Shown here in pieces: positions 1 through 5,479 of a stretch of DNA of 6,427 bases. The stretch is taken from NCBI GenBank assembly GCA_017561105.1, contig JAFZDR010000101.1, positions 1 to 6,427 of the forward strand, written 5' to 3'. Positions within the stretch are counted from its first letter, which is position 1. Each line of letters starts with the position of its first letter. This DNA comes from Alistipes sp. (lineage in GTDB: Bacteria > Bacteroidota > Bacteroidia > Bacteroidales > Rikenellaceae). Both the position numbers and the translations under genes were made by a program. The notes below the pieces were generated by a model. The model was not told the origin of the DNA. It was given only the letters and a program-made list of their open reading frames with translations, and ran no database searches.

Positions 1-306
1 ATACTCCAACGAGTCATCGACAAAGAACTGCAACTCAGGAATAACCTTTACCTGGTGGCGCATACGGCGACCGAGCGCACCACGAATCAACTTATTCTGC
101 TGCTCGATAACATCGAGTGTAGCCTGAGCCTTCTCGAATGGGAATACGCTGACATAAATCTTGGCGTAGCCCAAATCGGGCGATACGCGAACTGCTGTAA
201 CTGTTACAAGCACTCCGCGCAACGACTCGGCGATGTCGCGCTGAAATATCTCGGCAATATCGCGCTGAATCTGTTTTGCAATCTTCTCTTGGCGTGTATT
301 TTCCAT
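1..306 (-). CDS. rbfA: Ribosome-binding factor A, N-terminal 102 residues (3' end beyond the window)
   Basis: RbfA is a small cytoplasmic KH-fold protein that binds the immature 30S subunit and helps finish the 5' end of 16S rRNA; it is also linked to cold adaptation. Reading from the ATG at 304-306, the frame stays open to base 1 and gives 102 residues. The start MENTRQEKIAKQIQ, the strand VLVTVTAVRVSPDLGYAKIY (residues 32-51), and the late segment RHQVKVIPELQFFVDDSLEY are characteristic of Bacteroidota RbfA. The family is usually 110-120 residues, so only a short tail is missing. The ATG lies 10 bp after the stop of the barrel gene, in an AT-rich gap with no Shine-Dalgarno, so rbfA is probably the last visible member of the operon. 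Residues 14-19 and 22-27 are the same hexapeptide. Identification is by recognition of conserved blocks, not by a search. Confidence 0.92.
   Translation of the reverse strand, partial: MENTRQEKIAKQIQRDIAEIFQRDIAESLRGVLVTVTAVRVSPDLGYAKIYVSVFPFEKAQATLDVIEQQNKLIRGALGRRMRHQVKVIPELQFFVDDSLEY
226..267 (-). repeat. Near-exact in-frame direct repeat in the rbfA N-terminal helix
   Basis: Two 18-bp units, 250-267 and 226-243, are separated by 6 bp and match at 16 of 18 positions. Both differences are synonymous third positions (GAT/GAC and ATT/ATC), so each unit encodes QRDIAE (residues 14-19 and 22-27). The repeat falls in the first helical segment of RbfA. The distance from the start to the following beta-strand appears only about one residue longer than in Bacteroides RbfA as I remember it, so it need not be an insertion. 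Confidence 0.8.
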
Positions 307-316
307 AGTTATACTA

Positions 317-1159
317 TTATAATGCGTAATTAAATGTTTCCTTATTCTTAGGGAAGTCAGGTCGTTTCCACTCCCACTCCTTAAAGCCTGCTTTGCCTAT
401 ACGAAATCCTATCTTCAACGACATTGTCAGGTTGTCGAGAGGCGAACGCAACGGTGTGAGATAGAAGGGGTTTTCGCCCGGTTTCATCTCCCAATCCAAG
501 GCGTTATCGTAGTATTTATTTCTATTGCGCAGGATATCGGAGTAGCCGAAGTCGTATATAACGCGAACTCCAATCTCCACCTGTCCGAAGATAAGGTCGA
601 TACCTCCACCACCGCGCAGACCATACGAGAAGCGATTATCGCGCTCGCGACGGAACTCGTACTTGCCGCTTACAGGGCCCTCCAACGGTTTATAGCCCGA
701 AGGGACAAGCAGCTCCTCGTTGCGGAACTTCGATGCAAAGTTGAACGAGAAGGTCGGTGCCGCCTCCAGATATATTCGCAAGTGCTTTTTGAAGAGGTAG
801 GCGTGTGGTTGCCATACGATAGGTATCATAATCGAATTGAGCGTTCGGGTATAATACCTGTAGTCCTTCTTATTCTCGTAGTAGTAGGCAAACGGAGCGA
901 ACGAATATCCGCGTTGCAACAGCTCCACATCGATACCGAAGCAGGCTATAAAGCGCGGCATAGAGTAGTAACGCCACGACACACCAGCCTGGTATGTTCC
1001 CCATATTGCACGCATCTCCTGAGCAGGATATGGGCGTGAGGTTGCCATTCCCGATCCTCCAGTCAGGGCTATGGTATGTTGCGCAGCACTCTCGGCAGTC
1101 ATAGCCACCGAGAAGGCGAACACAAGTAGTATAATCTTTATATATCGCTTCATCTTCAT
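317..1159 (-). CDS. Outer-membrane beta-barrel protein, PorT-like (porin family)
   Basis: This is a 280-residue exported protein, probably an outer-membrane barrel. Residues 1-26 form a signal peptide: basic MKMKRYIK, a hydrophobic core (about 8-20), and a likely signal peptidase I site after Ser-Ala-Ala at 24-26. The rest shows alternating aromatic/polar strands with Gly turns, such as YQAGVSWRYYSM (56-67), LRIYLEAAPTFSFNF (127-141), YGLRGGGGIDLIFG (179-192), VEIGVRVIYDFGYSD (194-208) and a late strand LTMSLKIGFRIGKAG (244-258), followed by a charged tail of about 20 residues. This resembles the PF13568-type barrels annotated as PorT family in Bacteroidota. True PorT belongs to type IX secretion, but nothing here shows that role. 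A second in-frame ATG lies 6 bp downstream (1151-1153). The gene begins 4 bp after the Ig-protein stop, so the two are probably translated from one message. The substrate or partner is unknown. Confidence 0.75.
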   Translation of the reverse strand: MKMKRYIKIILLVFAFSVAMTAESAAQHTIALTGGSGMATSRPYPAQEMRAIWGTYQAGVSWRYYSMPRFIACFGIDVELLQRGYSFAPFAYYYENKKDYRYYTRTLNSIMIPIVWQPHAYLFKKHLRIYLEAAPTFSFNFASKFRNEELLVPSGYKPLEGPVSGKYEFRRERDNRFSYGLRGGGGIDLIFGQVEIGVRVIYDFGYSDILRNRNKYYDNALDWEMKPGENPFYLTPLRSPLDNLTMSLKIGFRIGKAGFKEWEWKRPDFPKNKETFNYAL

Positions 1160-1163
1160 TCTT

Positions 1164-3203
1164 CTATTTGAGTGTGCTGGCGGCGCTCTTCAGACCACCC
1201 GACATTCCGCCAAAGCCCATACCTCCGCCGCTACTCTGCTGAGATTGACTCTGCCCGCTACTTTTCGCCTCGCCCTGCTTCTTCTTCCACTCCTCGTAGA
1301 GCTTATGCAAACGATCCTCCTCCTTATCGTCGAGCATCTTCACCAAGTTCTGCATTGTCATCGGCAGGAAGACCTTGTCCATATCGATATTTATCTCGAA
1401 GTCCCAATTCATCTTTGTGGTGAAGGTCTCTTCGCCTCTATCGTTAAAATAGGCCTCGGCACGCTCGGGTTGCAAGCCCGCGATAACATCGCCCGCATCC
1501 CACTTGCCATTGCCATTCTTATCTTCGATAATGCGCAGACGGACATCGCCCGGATTAACATAGTTAAAGCGGTATTTGCCCGTTGTTACATCCTTCAACT
1601 CCTGCAAGGTCTTGCCCGAGCCGTCGGTGAGCAGGATGATGTAGCGGTTCTTACCCGAGCCATTGACATTGAGCGATACGGTCGCAAACTTCTCAGGGTC
1701 ATAGGTCGCAAAATCCATCACCGTAGAGTCGTTCTCATAACCCATAACATCGGTAATCGTCTTCTTAGGGATGTAGAGCTGGTAGTTGCTCTTCTCCTTC
1801 CAATCGGCCTTCACCATCCAGCGACACATATTCATCGTATCGCGCTCGAGGTGCCACTTTATCGGTGTCTTGTTTTTATTCTCATCCACAGCGACAATCT
1901 CTATGGCTGTAGTGTCCAACTTAACCGCAGGTGTGCCAAATGTTATATCGAAGCCCTTCTCAGGGTTTATCTCCTTACCCGCCGACACTTTCAGAGTAAA
2001 CGGATTTTTGTAGTTCGGATCAACATACTCCTTACCCTCGGCCTTCGCCTTCTCTTTCTCCTTCTCGATGCGCTCGCGCTCCTTCTCCTGCTCCTTGGTC
2101 TCCACCAACTTCCAGGCGAGTTTCAATGGCTCGCGGGTCTTCGAGAGTTGTCGCAACGAGTCGTGACGGAAGTATACAATCTTACCCTTGATGGTATCGG
2201 GCAGCTGCTCCGCAGGAACATTAAACCACACCACCATGGTGTCGCGACCATTGGTCTGCGGATCGAGCAACACCTTGTCGCTCGGAATATTGTCGAACTC
2301 GAGCGAGTCGATACGCGGATAGTCGGCATTAAAGTAGAATATCGCCTTCTTCTGCTCGGGGCGCTGAGCATCCACCAATCGCTGATTTACAAACGCCTTG
2401 TCGGTAAACATGCGGAAGTAGAGCTGAGGCTCGGCGCTCGGATACATACGCAACGAGTCGAACCATATAGCAAACTCAGGCAGCTTGGCAGGGTTGTATA
2501 CACTATCGAGCAAGCCCACCAAATCGGTACCCGGCTCGTAGAGTTGATTATCGTTCTTATCGCCAATGGCATAGACACGATAGTTCACAGGCTTGAGGTT
2601 CTGCGCAATGAAGATACCGTTATTCTGCGCTCGAGCTATCACATCGGGTTTACGATTAAAAATCGTAGAGTCGTAGCCCGGAGTCGAAGGTATCGAATCG
2701 GCAATATAGAACCATATAAATGTTCGGCTCACACTATCTGCCTTATACGAATCGGCCGTATAACCCGAACACATCATAGAATCGACCTTATCGCCCGTCG
2801 AGAAGACATAGCGCATGGCATTGAGCGGATTACCCTCGTTGTTATCGCGAATGGCCGAGCCGAGGTCAATAGCGTAGGTGGTATTCTCCTTTAAGGTGTC
2901 GCGAATGGTGATGACAATACCCTTGCCGCGCATTGTGATAAGCGGTTTCTTCTTCATCGCAGGAGAGGTAAACAGCTCCTTGTTCTGATCCTTAATCTGT
3001 ACGAACTCGTTGAACTCGATATAGATCTTCTTCTCCTTGAAGTTTGTGGCAAAATTTCCCGGCTCAATCTTTACAATCACCGGTGGAAGAGTATCCTTAG
3101 GGCCACCTTCAGGGGTCATGATATTGGCACAACGCGAGAAGAATGCCCCGCTGAAGAGCAATAACACAACTATTCGTAACGCTATTTTTGTCTGTCTTGT
3201 CAT
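1164..3203 (-). CDS. Ig-like (Big_5-type) domain envelope lipoprotein
   Basis: This is a 679-residue exported protein of a widespread Bacteroidota family with an N-terminal Big_5-type Ig-like domain. Residues 1-24 form a short signal sequence. Cys25 is followed by ANIMTPEGGPKDTLPP, the family hallmark, and then a beta-rich Ig-like domain (about 41-137). The long middle is mostly beta-structured. Two acidic loops of DxNxN type occur, at 215-227 (after YRVYAIG) and 561-572 (after VRLRIIE). A highly charged Glu/Lys/Arg stretch spans 371-392, and the tail from about 647 is rich in Ser, Gln, Gly and Met. Cys25 would be the lipidated residue, but Arg24 at position -1 is not a standard lipobox residue, so lipidation is likely rather than certain. 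The ATG is 6 bp after the preceding lipoprotein stop, and the barrel gene follows after 4 bp. The cellular function is unknown; an envelope scaffold or carbohydrate-contact role would be a guess. Confidence 0.85.
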   Translation of the reverse strand: MTRQTKIALRIVVLLLFSGAFFSRCANIMTPEGGPKDTLPPVIVKIEPGNFATNFKEKKIYIEFNEFVQIKDQNKELFTSPAMKKKPLITMRGKGIVITIRDTLKENTTYAIDLGSAIRDNNEGNPLNAMRYVFSTGDKVDSMMCSGYTADSYKADSVSRTFIWFYIADSIPSTPGYDSTIFNRKPDVIARAQNNGIFIAQNLKPVNYRVYAIGDKNDNQLYEPGTDLVGLLDSVYNPAKLPEFAIWFDSLRMYPSAEPQLYFRMFTDKAFVNQRLVDAQRPEQKKAIFYFNADYPRIDSLEFDNIPSDKVLLDPQTNGRDTMVVWFNVPAEQLPDTIKGKIVYFRHDSLRQLSKTREPLKLAWKLVETKEQEKERERIEKEKEKAKAEGKEYVDPNYKNPFTLKVSAGKEINPEKGFDITFGTPAVKLDTTAIEIVAVDENKNKTPIKWHLERDTMNMCRWMVKADWKEKSNYQLYIPKKTITDVMGYENDSTVMDFATYDPEKFATVSLNVNGSGKNRYIILLTDGSGKTLQELKDVTTGKYRFNYVNPGDVRLRIIEDKNGNGKWDAGDVIAGLQPERAEAYFNDRGEETFTTKMNWDFEINIDMDKVFLPMTMQNLVKMLDDKEEDRLHKLYEEWKKKQGEAKSSGQSQSQQSSGGGMGFGGMSGGLKSAASTLK
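1194..1265 (-). repeat. Low-complexity Ser/Gln/Gly/Met tail coding segment of the Ig-like protein
   Basis: Codons 647-670 are dominated by Ser, Gln and Gly, including SQSQQSSGGG and GMGFGGMSGG. They follow a charged helix (about 625-645, DDKEEDRLHKLYEEWKKKQ). The segment is likely disordered and lies directly before the stop. Confidence 0.75.
2028..2093 (-). repeat. Charged low-complexity segment (Glu/Lys/Arg) of the Ig-like protein
   Basis: Codons 371-392 are nearly all Glu, Lys, Arg or Ala, with repeats of the form EKER/EKEK. On the plus strand this appears as a pyrimidine-rich CTT/CTC tract. It probably forms a single charged helix or linker that separates the N-terminal beta-rich half of the protein from the C-terminal half. 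Confidence 0.75.
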
Positions 3204-3209
3204 CTTTCG

Positions 3210-3860
3210 CTAACTATTTTCTTCCGCATCCTCGGGAGTGCCCGCACTCTCAGGCTCCTCTATAATCGGAGGTCGCACGGCTGTTTCGGGTGCAACGATT
3301 GTCCACTTGTAGCCCTCCTTCGAGCCCTCGTTATAGCTGCCCGTCTTCCAAGTGTGGAATATAAGTGTCAAATATGTCGTCGGCAGATTTTCAGCCTTGG
3401 ACTCGCGGTGCATATAGGCATACATCTGTGCTGCGGGATAGACCACAACCACAAATGCTGCACGGCTATCCTGATAGAGCGAGAGGTAGTTATTGCTTGA
3501 CCCCTCCATTTCGTAAACAGAGCTCTCCGAGTCGGGCTGGGAGATCTTCTCTCCGCTCTCGATATTGGTCAAAGTCTTCGAGATAGCATCCTCGTACGAG
3601 GCCACGCTCCACTTGCTCGAATCTACATAGTAGAGATAGGCGTAGCACCCCTCGGCAGGCAACATATCCTTGCGCACCTCCTTGAGGGTCTCTGTAACCT
3701 CGCCCGTTGTGCCATCCACACTGCTCTCCCTCTCCATTACGGGTACCTCCTCGACAACCTTGATACACAAAGTGGTCGCCGTTGTAACCTTTTTGAAGCA
3801 ACCCGTGAGCGAGAACAATACCACCGCCACAACTGCCATATTTCGAATCAACTTAATCAT
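3210..3860 (-). CDS. Conserved-looking lipoprotein of unknown function
   Basis: This is a 216-residue protein that I do not recognise. The N-terminus is a clear lipoprotein signal: basic MIKLIRN, a hydrophobic core (8-18), and lipobox LTGC with Cys21. It is followed by FKK rather than an acidic export signal, so a periplasm-facing position is at least as likely as the cell surface. Residues 28-45 and 71-80 look like beta-strands, 91-120 is Ser/Glu-rich, and the most hydrophobic block, AAFVVVVYPAAQMYAYM (134-150), is too polar at its ends for a clear membrane helix. The segment TTYLTLIFHTWK (161-172) is another likely strand. The last 25 residues are Pro/Glu-rich and probably disordered. The ATG overlaps the end of folK by 8 bp, and the Ig-like gene starts 6 bp after the stop. 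This indicates cotranscription and perhaps translational coupling, but gives no function. Confidence 0.82.
   Translation of the reverse strand: MIKLIRNMAVVAVVLFSLTGCFKKVTTATTLCIKVVEEVPVMERESSVDGTTGEVTETLKEVRKDMLPAEGCYAYLYYVDSSKWSVASYEDAISKTLTNIESGEKISQPDSESSVYEMEGSSNNYLSLYQDSRAAFVVVVYPAAQMYAYMHRESKAENLPTTYLTLIFHTWKTGSYNEGSKEGYKWTIVAPETAVRPPIIEEPESAGTPEDAEENS
3853..3860 (-). promoter_or_regulatory. 8-bp folK/lipoprotein start-stop overlap
   Basis: The sequence ATGATTAA contains the lipoprotein start (ATG, 3858-3860) and the folK stop (TAA, 3853-3855) in different frames. Such overlaps usually allow ribosomes ending one gene to restart on the next. Only a weak purine run (AGAGAAG) lies upstream of the start, so coupling is plausible. 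Confidence 0.6.
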
Positions 3861-4329
3861 AAATCTTCTCTATCTTATCTGCCAACTGCTCCTTGCTGCA
3901 CTGCAACAACTCGCAAAGTGGCGTAATCACAAAATCTCGCTCCATAATGAGCGGATGCGGCACCTTCAATCGCTCGCTCGCGATATGCTCCTCGTCGTAG
4001 AAGAGTATATCCAGGTCCAAAGTTCGCGAGCAGTATCGCTCACCGCTCTCGGCCTTTATCTTGCGCTCCTCGTCGCGGTTGCGACCAAGCAGGTTCTCCA
4101 CCTCCTGCAGAGCATCGAGCAGCGGCTCAGCATCCAACTCCGTAGCGACCTCCCAGGCACAATTTGTAAAGAGCATCTCGCTCTCGAAGCCCCAGGCGCG
4201 GCTCTCGTAGTTCTGCGATCTTGCAACAACCTCGACACCTCGCTCGGCCAGCAATCGCTCCGCCTCGATAAAGCGGGCTGCCGTATCACCGACATTTCCA
4301 CCGGCCAATATCGTAGCGCGATGTACCAT
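3853..4329 (-). CDS. folK: 2-amino-4-hydroxy-6-hydroxymethyldihydropteridine diphosphokinase (HPPK)
   Basis: HPPK moves pyrophosphate from ATP to 6-hydroxymethyl-7,8-dihydropterin, giving the substrate that dihydropteroate synthase joins to p-aminobenzoate in folate synthesis. The protein is 158 residues, a normal single-domain length. The N-terminal strand and loop ILAGGNVGD (7-15) match the usual GSNLGD-type start. Asn56 corresponds to the pterin-contacting Asn, and Glu78 and Arg83 to E. coli Glu77 and Arg82. SRTLDLDILFY (101-111) supplies the Mg-binding Asp105 and Asp107, and VPHPLIMERDFV (123-134) is the second signature, with His125 and Arg131. Loop 3 is about nine residues longer than in E. 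coli (see findings), and the usual Trp-Gly-Pro before Arg102 is Tyr-Cys-Ser. There is no fused FolB or FolP domain. The start overlaps the holB stop by one base, and the end overlaps the lipoprotein start by 8 bp. Residue equivalences are from memory of the E. coli enzyme. Confidence 0.96.
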   Translation of the reverse strand: MVHRATILAGGNVGDTAARFIEAERLLAERGVEVVARSQNYESRAWGFESEMLFTNCAWEVATELDAEPLLDALQEVENLLGRNRDEERKIKAESGERYCSRTLDLDILFYDEEHIASERLKVPHPLIMERDFVITPLCELLQCSKEQLADKIEKIYD

Positions 4330-4331
4330 TA
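4327..4331 (-). promoter_or_regulatory. TAATG holB/folK stop-start junction
   Basis: The holB stop TAA (4329-4331) and the folK ATG (4327-4329) share one base. No Shine-Dalgarno precedes folK, and the region just upstream is AT-rich. Termination-reinitiation coupling from holB to folK is the simplest reading. Confidence 0.65.
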
Positions 4332-5477
4332 CTTGCCGAAGTTTATATATTTACTTGTCGAGAGGGCAAACCACGACAATACAATGCGCGGATCGCCATT
4401 CTGACGCAATCGGCGTACAGCCTGCTCCAACAACTCCAAAATAGGCTCGATATTCTCCGAACCGATATAAGGCGAGAACTTCTTGCAGAAATCGGCCTCC
4501 TCGCCCCAAAGGTACGACACCTCGGCCACGCCCGCGTGGGTGATGTAGGCCTCGCGCAACAATCGCGCAAAGTCGGCACACAAGCCCATCTGTCGTTCGC
4601 GCGACAACGCTGCAACCTCGTCGGCCCAAGCCAAGAGCTCGAGGTGCTTATTGAGGTAGCAGTGGCGCATCATCGTGCGGAAGAGGTTGAAGTTCTCGTT
4701 GCGGATATCATCCTCCTCGCCCGAGAGTATCTGTCGCAGCTGCAACAGATCGCCACACGCCAAGCGTGCCATATTGCGCACCTCGGCATCATCGGTAATG
4801 CCCTGCTTGTAGATCTCCGATATCAAATCGACCTTATCCAGACGAGGCACGGTAACCTCCTGCGTACGCGAGAGAATTGTACCAAGGATCTTGTCAGGTT
4901 GCTCCGCCACAAGGATAAAAACGGTATCCTCCCACGGCTCCTCCAAGATCTTCAATATCATATTTGCTGCTCGCTCATTCATCGTCTCGGGCAGCCAAAT
5001 AAGCATAGTCTTATATTTCGACGCAAACGACTTGAACGAGAGTTTGCGAATCATCTCCTCCGCCTCGCGCACCGCAATAGCACCCTTCAAGGTCTTGCCC
5101 AAATCGAGCGAATCGTACCACTGCTGTGCCGAAAAATAGCCATCCGTACGCTCAAACAACGAACGGAACTCATCTATAAAATCGCTTGCAACCAAACCAT
5201 TTGTCGGCTTCTTACCCTGCTTGTTTACAGGGTAGACAAGGTGCAAATCGGGGTGAGCAAGTTTCTCGATCTGTCGGCACGAAGGACACTCTCCACACGA
5301 ATCGCCATCGTGGCGGTTGGTACAATGGAGATACTGCGTATAGGCCAAAGCCAGGGCAAGCGTACCCGAGCCCGCCGAACCCACAAAGAGTTGTGCGTGG
5401 CTGATGCGGCCGCCATCAACGCCTGCGGCAAGTCGCTTTTTTAAATCGCCATGACCTATTACATCGCAAAATCTCAT
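4329..5477 (-). CDS. holB: DNA polymerase III clamp-loader subunit delta'
   Basis: Delta' is the stator subunit of the clamp loader that, with DnaX and delta, places the sliding clamp on primed DNA. The protein is 382 residues, within the long end of the family range. It opens with CDVIGHGDLKKRLAAGV, the delta'/DnaX-type start, followed by SHAQLFVGSAGSGTLALALA (26-45). A four-Cys zinc site is complete: Cys52, Cys61, Cys64 and Cys67, with the spacing seen in E. coli delta'. AHPDLHLVYP (75-84), AANMILKILEEP (170-181) and LSRTQ (202-206) are further family blocks. The P-loop lacks its Lys (Thr39 in its place), and the SRC motif reads Ser-Arg-Thr. Delta' does not hydrolyse ATP in the known complexes, so the P-loop change fits delta' rather than DnaX. 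The C-terminal part (about 240-382) is helical. The start lies 2 bp after the flippase stop and has a strong AAGGAG six bases upstream. Confidence 0.94.
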   Translation of the reverse strand: MRFCDVIGHGDLKKRLAAGVDGGRISHAQLFVGSAGSGTLALALAYTQYLHCTNRHDGDSCGECPSCRQIEKLAHPDLHLVYPVNKQGKKPTNGLVASDFIDEFRSLFERTDGYFSAQQWYDSLDLGKTLKGAIAVREAEEMIRKLSFKSFASKYKTMLIWLPETMNERAANMILKILEEPWEDTVFILVAEQPDKILGTILSRTQEVTVPRLDKVDLISEIYKQGITDDAEVRNMARLACGDLLQLRQILSGEEDDIRNENFNLFRTMMRHCYLNKHLELLAWADEVAALSRERQMGLCADFARLLREAYITHAGVAEVSYLWGEEADFCKKFSPYIGSENIEPILELLEQAVRRLRQNGDPRIVLSWFALSTSKYINFGK

Positions 5478-5479
5478 AG

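Noticed and set aside
29..58. A possible end of rbfA inside the window
   Set aside because: No in-frame stop occurs before base 1; the protein is still in its conserved C-terminal block (FFVDDSLEY) at the edge.
307..316. A promoter for rbfA in the AT-rich gap
   Set aside because: The gap is only 10 bp, and no convincing Bacteroidota -33/-7 pair is placed upstream of it; read-through from the barrel gene is simpler.
317..1159. Assigning the barrel gene as type IX secretion PorT
   Set aside because: The similarity is to a broad barrel class, and no other type IX secretion gene is in the window.
1071..2894. A 607-codon open frame on the plus strand opposite the Ig-like gene
   Set aside because: It lies in exact codon register with the real gene and is explained by the lack of TTA, CTA and TCA codons there. 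Its translation is a Leu/Arg/His/Ile-rich mix with no domain, and it starts inside the barrel gene.
3670..4404. A 244-codon open frame on the plus strand spanning folK and its borders
   Set aside because: It is in register with folK, crosses gene boundaries, and has no family features; folK itself is unambiguous.
4536..5444. A 302-codon open frame on the plus strand opposite holB
   Set aside because: It is a codon-register mirror of holB with no recognisable domain, while the minus strand carries a complete delta' with its zinc site.
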